Shown one piece after another: positions 44,847-57,900 of a DNA stretch of 64,000 nt. Below the pieces are notes generated by a model. It searched no databases. It was not told where the DNA came from and was given only the letters and a program-made list of their open reading frames with translations. Numbering within the stretch: position 1 is the stretch's first letter; each line of letters begins with the position of its first letter. The translations under genes and the position numbers were made by a program. The DNA is taken from positions 62,001-126,000 of the forward strand of contig JANUWF010001218.1 in assembly GCA_026120185.1 (NCBI GenBank), written 5' to 3'. The stretch comes from Voacanga thouarsii. Lineage: Eukaryota > Streptophyta > Magnoliopsida > Gentianales > Apocynaceae.

Positions 44847-46556
44847 TGTTGGTTATTTCAGGCTCGTATCCTATACGGCGCAGCAGAAGAATAAACGAGA
44901 TACCGTCCCAGGACCCACCTATGTGTGAAAAACAAAACATAAAGATAGTAAAGGTAGTAGCTTTTTACCTTTGTTTAATCATCCAAAGAACAAAAATTTC
45001 TTCTTCAAATTGAGGCGCGATTTAGCAATCCTCTTAATCAACCTCTATGTGAGTTGAACGTCTAACCACTATAATCACAGTGTGTGATTATCTCTAATAG
45101 TAATCCACACAGAGGAATACTCAAACACCAAAATTTCCTGTGCTAGCAAAAAAAGATGGCAGTTAGGGTTGTTTACTTCAAGAGCAACGAGAGAGAGAGA
45201 GAGAGAGAAGATCGTGGCTGTTGTTTTTCGTGTGTTAATAATCTAGGTAGGGTTTCGTGTATCTTATCTATATGTTACACGAAAATCCCCTATCAAAACT
45301 GAGAATCCTATTAGAATTCTCTAATTGTAATTGGAAACCTCAAGTTCTCACAATTACAATTTGGACCATAAATTATAACTAATTATAATTTGTCCACAAC
45401 TTCTCTTTCTCTCAATTAATCCCACTATATTATCAAATAACATATTGAGTATATAATCCTCTATTGTGTGTGACCTATTAGATTTCCCAATCAATTGGTA
45501 GAGAATATGAATTAATCCAAACGTCTTTGAGATTAATAATCCATAATTAATTAGAATTAATCATATTAATTCTAATCAGGATTAGTTTATTAATTTATCA
45601 ATTAATAAATCCATATTCCCAAATCATAAGCAGTATCTAGCAACACATCATGACCACCCAAGAGTCCAAGAAGTCAAGTGGCTTGACATGGACCTTTCAA
45701 TAACAAACTTCAGTGCAAATAACTGCTTTCACCATACAATATCTCATTCGGTTTGGAGTATGGAATCAATGTCAACTCCCTCTAGAATTAATTCTGACCC
45801 GAATATAATAGTACTTGTACCAGAAACCCACTACTATAGATGTATATCAATTGAAACTATTTTCAATACACAATCGCCTTGTCCAAGGATTTCTCGAGTA
45901 GTAATTCCTACAAGTGGCAGTGAGATATTCGCCTCTATTATTAGAAGTGGTGAATCCTTTATTGACCCTCTCAACTACTCTCATTTACCTCACAATGTAC
46001 CCAATATCCATCCCATAGGCGGCCCTCGATCGAGCTCCGAAGATTGGAATCAAAGTACAATACTTAGCAAACAAAGTACCTTGGAGATCTCGAGTCTAAG
46101 GATACTTGCACGTTTGCTATATTGAGATTATATCACTAGCACTAAATAGTTATCCATGTGATTATCTCAAAGTTAAGTCATCCAATGAACTTGTTCCATT
46201 AACAAGCATCCATGTGTTAACTTTGAGTATCTCAATACTCATGGATATGAGAACAACCGCCTGATCATATCAGAAAGTCTAACACATGCTAATCTTAACG
46301 CATTAATGATGTCATATCTCATTAATACTATGACTATGGACTATTTAAGTATTAACACTATACAGTATAATAGGAATCTCATACCATAATCTCTATCATG
46401 ATTTCCTTAACACAGTGTTGTACTAGGGACTTTATCGAACAATTATATTACTTAAAAGTAAACAAAAGAAACTGTAAGATAAATAATGCCTTTTATTAAA
46501 ATAAAATGTATCATATACAATGTACAAGTGATTGCCTCTAGGGCACAACACTAACA
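44847..46556 (+). mobile_element. Copia-type solo LTR in E3
   Basis: The 1710-bp segment starts TGTTGG and ends ATTGCCTCTAGGGCACAACA followed by CTAACA. It has flanking ATATC (44842-44846) and ATACC (46557-46561), a one-mismatch 5-bp target duplication. The 'TTGCCTCTAGGGCA' terminus is known from copia elements of the Angela/Tork group. No internal region is present, so it was left by LTR-LTR recombination. Orientation is inferred from the terminal motif. A GA microsatellite lies at about 45188-45209. The 145-codon open frame at 45688-46125 is LTR sequence, not a gene. Confidence 0.82.
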
Positions 46557-47089
46557 ATACCTTTTTCGAAATCAAATTTGAACATATACGAATATCTTTT
46601 CAGATTATCCCAATGAATTAATCTACCAAGCCAGACTCTAATAATCTGAACGTCCTCCAGATATATTCAACATGGATATCTAGCTAGATGCAATGAATGT
46701 AAACACATTTTCAAATACATCAAATCTGAATGTCCTTTTAGTTTCGATTAATCTGGACATATTTCTAGATACACTGAATTTGGTCACCAGGAAAAAATAA
46801 CCTAATTTGTTCTCTTAATGTGATCTTATAGGTTCATTTAACACTAGTAATATATCCAAAATACATTTATTTGGCCCACAAGTTATAAGCAGTTTCTAGC
46901 AAAATATTATAACTGTCTAGATTAAAATGAAAATTAGTGATCTCTTTGAACCAAACCAAATTTGATATTTAGTCTTTTTGTCACACAATATCCTGATCTA
47001 TGCCATGCATTCCTTGTGTACGAACTCTTAAGATTAATGATTCATTGCAATATTTTTTATTAGCTCATATAATTCCTTCAATATCTTAG
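46557..47089 (-). other. E3 gag-ORF2 spacer, part 2
   Basis: Non-coding. Words such as AATCTGAACGTCCTCCAGAT, CTGAATGTCCTTTTAG and AATCTGGACATATTTCTAGA recur at about 46635-46780, another short-word cluster. Confidence 0.5.
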
Positions 47090-47600
47090 TTGATGTGGAA
47101 ACCCTAGATGAAGCATCAATAAGTTGCTTAGACTCAAAGTTCAAATCATTGTGAAATATAAGCATTTAAAATCCAAGGTCTAAACTATAATGTGGGCATT
47201 TCCTTAGTAATTCCTTCCATCTCTCCCATGAGTCATAAATAGTCTCACCTTCCAATTGGAAAAAAGAAAAGATATCATTTCTCAACTTTGTAGTCCTAGT
47301 AGGTGGAAAATACTTTGCAAGAAACTTCTTGACTAGGGCATCCTATGTGGTAATAGAACCAAGTGGAAGTGACTTCAACCATTATTTAGCACGATCGTGA
47401 AGAAAAAATGCAAACAATCTCAGCTTAATAGCATCCTATGAATCTCCATTTTGCTTTAATGTGTCACAAATGTCCAGAAAAGTAGTTATGTGTGCATTAT
47501 GATCTTCATCAAGAAGCCCAAAAAATTGTAGCATTTGTTGAATCATTTGACTAAAGTTTGGCTTGATTTCAAAGTTGTTAACCTCAACCTTTGGCCTAGT
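47090..47600 (-). pseudogene. E3 gag pseudogene
   Basis: The minus-strand reading contains HITTFLDICDTLKQNGDS, DAIKLRLFAFFLHDRAK, LKSLPLGSITT, LVKKFLAKYFPPTRTTKL, then TIYDSWERWKELLRKCP. It has several stops, for example where Trp and Arg codons are expected (SITT-stop, RAK-stop-WLKS). It clearly belongs to the same Gag family as E1 and E2. The zinc knuckle was not found and the C-terminal part is lost or too degraded to recognise. Confidence 0.85.
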
Positions 47601-48167
47601 GATACATCACTCCGTAGTAGATAAAGATGGTTTTGTACAATTACCCATTGTTCTCCTACTATTTCCATTATTTCAACTCCATTTCCACCATTTCCATTAC
47701 AACCACCGATATTCTATATTTGCCCAAGATAAACTTCTATACTAATATCTCAATTAGCCAATTGTTTTTTCTTCTCATACTTTTCTTTCCTCAACTTTCT
47801 CAAAGTTCTCTCAATCTCCAAATTAATCTTAATCAATTCCCTACAATCTTCTTTACTCATACACAAAAAAAATGACCTACCAAAACAAAGATATAGCAAA
47901 ACAATTACTAGAAGTTTTAAAACAAGAACTCAAGGTAAAAAGAAAAACATAACAAATTATAGTATTGCAAAACAAAAAATGTATATCAATGGGCCCAACA
48001 AAAGAATGAAAAATCTCTATAAAGAATCAATGTATAAAAAAAAGTAATATATACAAAATTCATGCACAAACCACCTAAATATACAAGTTAGTTGTTTTTC
48101 CAAATGAACAAATATACAAAAATCAAATCAACAAAACTCAAGTATTTTAGAATATCGTCAATCAGTT
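47601..48167 (-). other. E3 5' leader region
   Basis: AT-rich DNA between the primer site and gag. The 82-codon Phe/Ser/Ile-rich frame at 47627-47875 looks like chance. Confidence 0.5.
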
Positions 48168-48188
48168 CTGACAACGGTATTAAAAACT
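48168..48188 (-). promoter_or_regulatory. E3 primer-binding site, decayed tRNA-Asp type
   Basis: The coding strand reads TTTTTAATACCGTTGTCAGA next to the LTR remnant. It keeps the CCGTTG core of TGGCGCCGTTGCCGGGGA. Confidence 0.65.
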
Positions 48189-48236
48189 TGATAGGTGCTT
48201 TGTATGAATTAGAATAGAAAACCAAAAATGTCCGCA
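48189..48236 (-). repeat. E3 5' LTR, truncated remnant
   Basis: TGATAGGTGCTTTGTATGAA followed by TTAGAATAGAAAACC and AATGTCCG aligns to the start of the 30381 LTR. The match then stops. About 1.4 kb of LTR is missing and unrelated sequence leading to LAR follows. Confidence 0.75.
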
Positions 48237-48853
48237 ATCACTCAACAGAAAACCAAAATATACTGTTAGGATCTTGCCTCTAGACTAAAGTTTTGGCTCC
48301 GCTCTTGGAAAGAAGTGATTTGGCTCTAGAATTTAGCATGGCGTTCGGACCAAAAAATACCAATCTTGATGTTTTACGACTTTTGTCAATGAGGATTTCA
48401 AAGATTTGGTTGGGAAAGATTATTCGGATCAGCATATAAATTGAAGGACATGTGCAAAAAGTACATCTAAACTGAAAATTAAAAATTGAATATTTTTAGA
48501 TCTCTAAAGATAAATGTCCGTGTTATATTAAAATAAATATATTCTTCCTCTAACGTTATAAAACTAACCTCTTTCTTAGACATATAAATGAGTTTCACCG
48601 TCTCTCCAATAAAACAATCAATTCCAGAATCCAAAGGGGAGTAAGCCTCTTTGTGAAACTAAGCTTGAGGACTTAAGAGGAGTAAGCCACTTTTCCTCCC
48701 AGCCCTAAAGCTCAACTGCCGGTCAAATCAAAGCTGTAAACAAAGCCCACGAGATGATTAGTGTCGAATGCAATCATAACCGTGAAGAAAACAACTGAAC
48801 AAAGTAAAAAAATGTTACTTTTGCAAGAAAATGGGCCGGAGGAAACATTTTTG
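48237..48853. other. Region upstream of LAR, presumed promoter DNA
   Basis: Not repetitive as far as I can see. It is less AT-rich than the neighbouring elements. No protein-coding signal. Confidence 0.5.
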
Positions 48854-48917
48854 TTGGAGTGGTAGATAGAAATGTGCTGAGTTTGTCCTATGTTTTGGAA
48901 ACTGTATCTCAGGGATC

Positions 48918-48925
48918 TATATATT
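48918..48925 (+). promoter_or_regulatory. Candidate LAR TATA box
   Basis: TATATATT lies 129 nt before the LAR start codon, a plausible core promoter position giving a 5' UTR of roughly 100 nt. It is a positional guess only. Confidence 0.3.
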
Positions 48926-49053
48926 CCATACAACATCTCATTTATGCTCAATTCGCCACCTTAGAAAGCATAGTTGTAGTACAAGAGCATTCTTTATTTC
49001 TTGAGCAAGAAGACCTATATTCATCACATTTCCAGCTACAAAAATATCGCAAA

Positions 49054-50755
49054 ATGACTGTTCCACCTTCTGTTAATGGTGCTGCAGCAGAAAAAAGTAG
49101 GGTTCTGATCATCGGGGCGACAGGCTTTATTGGTCAGTTCATTACCCAGGCAGCCCTTGATGCCGGCAGAGCAACCTACCTACTCAGCCGTCCCGTCCCA
49201 AAGTGCCCTGCAAAGGCCAAAGCCCTCAGAGCTTTTGAGGATCAAGGAGCCATCATGTTACAGGTGTGGATGTACTTCATTTATTTTCTTCCTATATGAT
49301 CATGAGAGACAAGACTGTCCAACCTTCTATTCTTCGCATTGGTAAGCCTCTTTGTGATCTTAAGTCCACAATATTGTATTGATTTGTTTTTCTTGCATTG
49401 TACAGGGTTCCATTGGAGACCAAAAATTCACAGAAAAACTACTGAAAGAGCATGGCATTGATATAGTAATATCAGCCGTTGGCGGTGAGAGCATACTGGA
49501 CCAACTCTCACTTATCAGAGCCATTAAGGCTGTTGGAACTGTTAAGGTCAAAGAACCAATAACAATATAATCTTATGACCAAGCAAAAATGTTGTTTTCT
49601 TCATGCAAGAAAATGTAATATTAAGCTTGTAAAAATCTTTCTGAGCATGCAAAGATTTTGTCGTGCAGAGATTTTTGCCTTCGGAGTTTGGCCATGATGT
49701 GGACAGAGCAGATCCAGTGGAGCCAGGGCTAACCATGTACAACGAAAAGAGAAAAGTTCGAAGATTGACTGAGGCATTAGGCATACTGTATACAAACATA
49801 TGCTGTAACTCTATTGCTTCTTGGCCCTATTATGATAACACCCATCCTTCTGAGGTTTCACCTCCTCTGGACCAGTTCCAGATTTATGGTGATGGCAGTG
49901 TCAAAGGTTTGCAGACCATTTTTATTCTGGGCTGGTGCCCATAGAAATTTATCATATGTTTTCTTTCATTATCGAACGGGAGTCAAAATGTTTTTGAGGT
50001 ACCTAACAAGCACATGAAAATTACGTTTGTGCTCCTCTCCATTTGTAACAATTTTGTGCCCCCAAAAGCAGAAAAAGTACAAATGGTTCCGGAAACCAAC
50101 AAATTTGTCAGGGGAAAAAAAAATTTTCACGTAAACTAAGAAATTAGTAATCGAAAAAATTATGCCCCCACGCCTCATGGCGGTTGTTGTATGCAGCTTA
50201 TTTTGTTGCCGGATTCGATATCGGAAAGTTCACCATTAAAGCTGCTGAAGACTTTCGTACAGTGAACAAAAATGTGCATTTCAGGCCACCATGCAATTTT
50301 CTCAACATCAACGAGCTTGCATCTCTCTGGGAGAAGAAAATTGGACGGGTCCTTCCTAGAGTTGTTGTATCAGAAGATGACCTACTAGCTGCAGCAGAAG
50401 GTCCCCTACTTCTTTCTCTTCTCACCACCCCTTCCTCCCCCCTTGTCCTTCCTATTATGATTCAATATTTATGTATGCAGAGAAAATAATCCCACAAAGT
50501 GTGGTAGCATCGTTCACACATGACATATTCATAAAGGGTTGCCAGATAAATTTCACAGTCGATGGCCCTAATGATCTTGAAGTAAACAGTCTGTATCCCA
50601 ATGATTCTTTCAGAACCATGGATGAATGCTTCGATGAATTTGTTCTGAAAATGGAAGAAAGCAAGAAGCCTAAGCTTGAGAAGGCTCCTAGCAGTCATGT
50701 GGTTGATGTTCTTAGCATTCCAAACCTTCGAGCTGGAGTCAACTGTGTTTCTTGA
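49054..50755 (+). CDS. LAR: Leucoanthocyanidin reductase, 5 exons, 355 aa
   Basis: Cytosolic NADPH-dependent reductase that converts leucoanthocyanidins such as leucocyanidin to flavan-3-ols such as catechin, a branch step into proanthocyanidins. Exons: 49054-49263, 49406-49546, 49669-49906, 50197-50400, 50481-50755. All introns are GT-AG and the frame closes over 1068 nt. The N-terminal Rossmann motif GATGFIGQF (about residues 22-30) binds NADPH. The LAR-diagnostic motifs RFLPSEFGH (118-126), ICCNSIASWPYY (about 166) and THDIFIKGC are present. His126 and Lys144 are spaced like the catalytic His122/Lys140 of grape LAR1. The start MTVPPS matches other LARs; an upstream in-frame ATG (48859) is ignored. 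The C-terminal tail (VVDVLSIPNLRAGVNCVS) is variable in the family. An AATAAA overlaps the TGA. The nearest transposon remnant ends about 0.8 kb upstream. No defect seen. Confidence 0.96.
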
Positions 50756-51948
50756 ATAAAATCATCCCATTATTTGTTGATGATTGTTCTTCAAGAAGCA
50801 ATGATTTAAGTTTCAGATGCTCCCTTATGATTGATCTCCTCTCTCTCTCCTTCCTTCCCCCCCGCCCCTCCCTCTCTCTGATTTGAAAATTTGGGATGGC
50901 AGATTATACTTTCTACCATCCTCAAGGAAAATAATGTACTTTCAGTTGTTTGAGATGATCATAACCGGACTCTTTATAAAAATTTAAGTGTATTTCTTTT
51001 GGGAAAAAATTAATGACTATAAACTTTTAGTATACAATCTATTTTAATTCGCTTTTATTTCTATATAATTTTTTCAATTCTTATCTTCTTTTATAATACT
51101 TTTGTGCACATTTTTGTCATATTTGTGCATATTTTATTTGAAAGGTTACTTTTTCTGTCAAATAATTTAAGGCACTTTGCACTTTTTTTGTGATTTTTGT
51201 TGAATATTTCCCAATGTAGAAAGCATAAATGCCCATGACTAGTTATTTTCTATTATTTTGAAGCTTAAAAGAGAAATAATGAAAATACTCAAATATGAGT
51301 AGTTATTTATTTGTGTATATATATTTGCAACGAAATGCCCACATATATACACTTAGGGCACGTAGGATGTAGGAATGAGCGTCGATCTTCAGATCCTCAC
51401 TAATGTTTTTTTTTTTCTTTTTTTATTTAATAAAAACCCCGTTTGACCCTGTTGGGTCATATAACTCTGGAAATAGACCACTTCTGTAGTAGGCTGCTAA
51501 GGTGAAGACCCTGACCAAAAAACACAGGCAACCCATTAATGGAGCTACAACATTAAAGGTTTCTAAAGCATTTATTAATGAGTGTGACCAGTTTTTGATG
51601 GATGACCTGAAAGCATTACCCCAAAAATTTGGTAGGCAGAGAACGTGACTGGCTGGTGAATTACATCAACCATTAAAAAGATATGATTAAATGCAAAACC
51701 AGCATGTTTGGTACAAATACATGACATTCAAAGAAATCTTCGTCCTCTCTAGCTATATTACAGCTATCCTGCAGATAGTGTACATGTACAACTTTTGCCA
51801 AGATAGCTGAACATTTCAATAGACCATCGCCAAGGGTTCATATAAACACAAGGGCTGGTGATCATATAGCTAGCTAAAACATCATTTGCTGTGTCTAACT
51901 TAGGCGGCTTTTGCTCAAGTAAGTTGTAGATGCAGAAGGATGGTAAAG
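50756..51948. other. Convergent intergenic region, LAR and RING gene 3' sides
   Basis: It contains the LAR 3' UTR with a CT-rich tract (50837-50880), AT-rich DNA, and then the 3' UTR of the minus-strand gene (probably from about 51750). No further gene recognised. Confidence 0.6.
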
Positions 51949-54900
51949 CTATACATCATACACAGGCATACGCGCTTCAATAAAAACACGACAAATTGGG
52001 CACCTTTTGCATTTATCACCACATGTGCTGAACACAGAGCGAATTGATTAGTATGACTAACCTTCATTAATATCAGCAGATGATATATTGTAGTAGATAG
52101 GTGGCAATATTACACAAATTGGTAGGATGTAGTGTGAATAATGGAACACACAAGCAACAAATTCAACAACTTGTGCAAAGAATCACGCTAACAGAGCGAG
52201 TATAATGTAGTACCTGCAGAGAATGTGATGCCTACAAGGAAGCAGCACTATGCTTATCTGCGCTTCAAAGCAAATTCGACACAGGATTTTTTCCTTGAAA
52301 GGAAAAAGCATCAACATCAGGACTAAAGCATGTGTTAATGTTAACAACAGGAGTGAGATGAATTTAAGATGAAAATGTCATGCATAACTGAAATTGTTCA
52401 TTGCACAACTTGGATCTAGCAATTTCGACCTTTTGAAATGATTTCTACAAAGTATTTTACTTAATGTAATCCGGTCATTGGTGGGGAAAAAAAAAGAGAA
52501 AATCAGATTATATATGAACCGCAATGAGAGACATCATTAGCTGGAATCACGTTAAAATGCAGCCTTCTCACCGTCACTATAATGATGCATCGTGAGGAAA
52601 CATTCAGGCATTGCAACTGTTTTGCATCTATCCCAAAGACAGAAGGGAATTCACTTGTAAAATTTCTTAAAAAACAAGCAAGAAATATAAGAGCTTGTGC
52701 TGAGCTGGATTTTGTAACATGCTCCATGCACATTTGGGAAACACGAAGGAAAATGTAGTTATCAAAGGCAGGAAACAATATAATATTTCAAATATGAAGC
52801 CTTTTTGCATCTCATTTACAGATATGGATCCATGAAAAGAAACCACATTAAATTCCTGGGTGAAAGGATTCCTAATAATAAGAGAACATTCTAAATGAAA
52901 TAGAAAACTTTGATGCACCATGGACAACAGCTACCCTTAGGTAGAGATATAACAAATGCAATTCACTGAAAACAATTTATTTGAGCAGCCGATTTACATT
53001 TTGCAGTCTTTCATACTCCTCCTGACTAAGCTTTGTAATTTCTGTTTGCTCACCCAGTGCTGTTTGTAGCCTCCATATCTGGAAAAGTAAGCAGTTAGAT
53101 GGTACCCAATCATAGTTCAGCCAGAACTTTCAGAATATTGAGATCCAAAGAAAATAGACGGGAACTGCAGGGAAGATTGGAAAATAGAAAAGGATTTATC
53201 AAGGAAGCCAATATAGATCACCTCTGCAGCAAGTTCAGATTTAGGCATCTTCCTTACAGTATCAGGTGAGAATGTGTTGTACCTGCACATGAACAGTAGA
53301 TTGAAGACAAGTGGACCAAAAATCTATTATATCAAACTGAAACAATACGTGTGTCTGACAGTTTACAAATGATTCAATTGGTAAGAAGAATTTGTTTTTC
53401 ATGACAAACCAAAATAGGCGGATGGGCCCAAACGAAAAAGAGATCAATCAACACGACAAGATATCCTTTTCAACCAAGTAGAAGAAGAAAAATGTAGTTT
53501 CCTTTGACTCCATGATTTCCAATCCTTGTTAGGAACTTAGAAACTATTAACTTTTTTTTTTTTCTCCTTTCATTTTTACACTTTCAAGAGAAGATTCATC
53601 ATGCCCACTGAATTGATAACTTATATTCCTCCATCCCAAATTGAATGTCAGCATCTGACTTGGCACAAAAATGTTAGGCATTTTATCATATACAAATCTC
53701 ACCACCTTAATAACCCATAACAATTAATGAGGTTAATCGTAAGACCCATGTGTAAGTGGATTTGTGTCCCTTAAATTAGGGAGGTTAATGGTGGAAGTTT
53801 AGATGAAAAATATATCCATTCTAGGAAAGTAGACATTCATCTTGACACAATCCAAAATAGAACTGTAGGCATTCAGTTTGGGACGGAGTGAATATTTGTA
53901 AAGAAGATATATCTGCTGAAGTAAAACCGGCCTTCATTTAGGAATTTCTCAAAAAAGAGAGTAAGGACAATCATTTGAGAGAGAAATTGATGTGACTACA
54001 AGCAAAAAACACCAACTTCCAACCTCTACACCCCATAACAAGAAGCAACAGCCTTCAGACAACTAACTGTTATCACCTATGCCTTATCATCTAATGACAC
54101 ATAACAGTGAATTTTCTGTTTAATTTTAGAGCTTTACATCATAACATCTTGTCATTGATCAAGTGACCTGATGCATGGTCATATTAACTATCTCAAGAAA
54201 TCTGACTATGTATGACAAGAAATCTCATTGGTTATGCTTATCCTTCCGGAGAACTTTCAAGAGCTCAATTTTATGCCTTCAGAACAATGTTTATTTGTAT
54301 GAACGGCTATAATTATAGTAATAAGTCAGTAACGTAACAAAAACAAGTTCTATTGGCTCAAACATTGAAGTATGCAAATTATCTTGAATTTCCTTGACCA
54401 TTGGAGAAAATAAATTGCACAACTATGTGCAAACTTTTTGTCAGATCTTTAAAGCTACAGTACTTCACCCCAAGAAAAGGAGTAAGGGTGGTCAGAAAGA
54501 CAGAAGTTGTATGTTTACTTGTTAAAGAATAAGTTCTACGTGATATAATTAAGACCTCCAAATGCAAATTGCACTATGAAGTAAAATTTCCCACTTTGGT
54601 TGATCCTGTGAATTTAATAGAATATGAAATCCACTGATCAGACTCAAAGAGAACTTACCACAGAATATTGCAAAGGATAAATGAAATTAAACCAGCAGAT
54701 ATGATCTAGGGATAATAGAGGGAAAAAGGGGGGAAAAAATACCCAGATGCTCCAGCATAATAAAGACGTGCTTGCTCCTCCCGACTGGATTCGTCAATTG
54801 ACCACCAACCCAACAACCTGCCACCAAACAAATCCATTTTGCAGAGGAAAAAAGACATGAAGTAGAAGTTGAAGTTTGAAGAGATTAAGAATAACCATAC

Positions 54901-57900
54901 CTTTACTAGTAAATATAAAGCCCTTACCTTCCTGCCAAAAGACACAAAAATAAAGCCTTTACCTTGATCCATGATGCATGAACCCCAAATAATCACGTAT
55001 CCTAGCAGATATCCTAAAATAGCTTCCTGAAGCAGTGTCACTGTACAATAGAAGAAATATTTTCTCCAGAAGCCGATAGATGGCAAACATAACCCCAGTG
55101 CCTTGCAGCACGAAAAGAGGAGAAAAGAGAACTCTAATCGGGATGTGTTTAGCACCAGCTGGGGTACCCTGAATTTAACTTAAATTTGAATAAAGGAGTT
55201 CAACTAGCTTATCTGCTAACCAGAACAGCATTTGAAAGGATATACCTCTAAGCGCATAAAAAGTAAGATCTGGAAGACAACTAGAGGAACTTTCATCACA
55301 TGTCCACCAATGTCCTGCAAACTGCATATTCTACTCTGTTGATAATCCTCATCTGAAGATATTACTAATCCATTACTCCAGTTGAGATATCGAAGAGTTG
55401 TTGAAGATGTACTAGCAGGAAGAATACGAGATCGTCTATGAATTGCAGGATTATACCATTTTGTGCAAATGAGAAAGGCAAAACACTCTGCAACACTGAA
55501 AGCAAGTAGAGTACTATCATAATTAAAACGAACGCAGGAAGAAATTACCAATCCTGGGCATAGCAACAGATATTGTACCCATAGTTAATAAACAAGTCCC
55601 ACCAACCAAGAGCAGCTACATCACCTACGTAGGATTTGAAGAGAGAGATAACGAGCGATTACTGAATTATTTGAATAAATTTAATACGTAAATCAGAAAA
55701 CTATTGGGGGAAAAAACCCAAATAATTAGATTGCTTAATATTCTGGATAGAAGACAAACACATAGCACTGTCAATTCAGACATTCAGATGGATATTCAGC
55801 TTGAAAACATTCAATGTGCATTTTTTATGTAACATCAAATTGTAGCAGGTGCCTTGTATTTGAACAGAAAAAATCAAGCTAACAAAATAAAGAGAAACAT
55901 ATTTCAGATTCTTGATTTCTAAAGCAATCTGTCTATTATACTTATTTACAATAGAGAAAACTAGTCATCATTGGAACAATTTTCATAATCATAAAACAAT
56001 GACAAAAAGTTATGCAAAAATTTGACACAGAATTAAACTCATGAATGCATACTTCATGCTGATAATGGTAGACAGCTAATTCAAATAGATGTCATCCAAA
56101 CTTTGAATGTTTCCAACCGCATCTAAATTTTTTAGAAAATGAACAACTAACCGATAAATATTTGAATTAATTGATAATGTAACCACAAAAGATGTAAAGA
56201 AATTATTTCTTCTTTTCCATTCATCGACCACACTTCTTGATCACCACATTGCAGCAAGTATATGCTGCTCACTTTCATTTCTCAACTATGTTGAATTATG
56301 CTTATTCAATCAACCTTACTGTGGTTAAACCAATAAAGCCAGCATTTATGGCTCAAAATTTTATACAGTAAGCAATTTATGACTTACCACATAGCTTCAA
56401 AAGGGTGAATATTGTTGCAGCAATGAAGAAAACCATAGAAATTGCCACCCAAAAGTGCTGAAAATAAATAATTTCATCAAATATCAATGCATATTATTAC
56501 ATCAACATATCAAAGTCCAAAAAAAGTAAAAATAAATAAAGTGAAAGAAGAAGCTATCTGTTTAACTGCATGCACATTTTAGGGCGTATTTGTTTTGGCT
56601 TTTGTAAAACAAAACTGTTTTAGGGTTTGTTTTCAAGAATAAAATAAACCTAATGCAAATGAAATTTATTTGTAAAACATTCTTACTTTTCTCACTCACT
56701 CCCAACACATCGCAGTGTAGGACCTTTGGCCCACAATTTTTTTTTTTTTTTTAATCACAGTTATTCTTAGATGGTTTTTAAAACTGTTTCTTATAAAGCC
56801 AAATAAATGTATGCCTCTACAGAACACAGGAATCTGCATGTTAAAGAAACAGGAGGAAAAAGAGAAAATGCTATGTAGTCTCAAAACCAAAGTCTTCCTT
56901 CAAATCCAAAAATAAATAAATAAGTAATTTTTTTTTTAAAAAAAATCATCCGATCTCCTCAGTTCAATGAAGACAAAAGGAAGAATTCTACAATTGGTAC
57001 CTGCAAAATATGCAGAGTAGAAGTACAAAAAGTTGCTAGAAGTTAAAATGAAACTGACAAGTACCCAGATTTTGGCATACATCCTTTCCATAATAAATCA
57101 AGTTTCTAAATCCAATTCATCGAGCAAAATCTGAGATCATTCCTGACCCAAAGCATGAAGATCAATATCCTAAGCAAACTTTCTTATTCACGGCTGTTTA
57201 GAGTTTCAATTCTAGTAAGATGATATGATTAATTTTGAACACTTCTCATAGTGTGCAGTTTCAGAAGGTGCAAAACTCTTGGATGCAAGGATAATATATT
57301 TCTGTTTCATCAATCTAACAATGTTAAGTAGAGAGAAAGAGTTCCGTAGGACATGTATAGGTTCAATTAGAACAGCAAATCTGAGAAGATATAAATATTG
57401 CCCGTCTCGATGATACTGCAAGAATCAATGTTCCACATAACTTTCTCCTTAGTCTTTAGTTAGAGAACATAAATCAGGTTTTGAATTCTTTCAACATATT
57501 TGAAGGTGGGAATTTGGTTGAGTCTCAGTTTTATGTAAGACAGGAACAGATGTCTAACAATGGAAAATTGGTTGAATGCAAAAGCTCAAGTAATTATTGG
57601 CAAGAAAATGGGTATAACCTGTGTGTGCATGCATGTGCATTTGTCTTCAATTTTCTGAACAATAATTAGATAATTAGATGCAATGACTTAAATCATGTTA
57701 TTTATTCAACTTACTTTCGGAACAAAAGAAAAGCAATCAGCCAAAAATTAGATGCATATGCCTCATGGAGACCTAACCACACTTGAAAAGAACATGACCG
57801 GTACATGTTTGCTAAACTTCTCTGATATTGTAAACATTCAACACCTTTGTGTGTCCTTTCATTTAATGAATCCTTTAACCATAAGAAAGCAGTCAAATTT

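Larger units (their letters stand above)
30381..48236 (-). mobile_element. E3: gag+ORF2 gypsy-type element, interrupted twice
   Basis: The coding strand is minus. The 3' LTR is 30381-31871; the 5' LTR is only the first 48 bp or so from 48189. The interior carries gag (47600-47090), a spacer, ORF2 in two parts (43130-42650 and 33631-33240), P1, stem-loop and P2. It was later interrupted by E2 (33637-42124, target duplication TGTAG) and by a copia-type solo LTR (44847-46556). Without the insertions it is roughly 7.6 kb. No pol domains are seen. The original target duplication cannot be checked because the 5' LTR is truncated. Confidence 0.82.

Noticed and set aside
45688..46125. 145-codon open frame
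   Set aside because: It lies wholly inside the solo LTR and has no recognisable domain.
48859..49053. Upstream in-frame ATG extending LAR by 65 residues
   Set aside because: The extra residues have no similarity to LAR proteins, and the downstream MTVPPS start matches the family N-terminus.
54706..55155. 149-codon minus-strand frame
   Set aside because: It overlaps exons 9 and 10 of the RING gene but reads through intron sequence in a different frame; the spliced frame matches the family.
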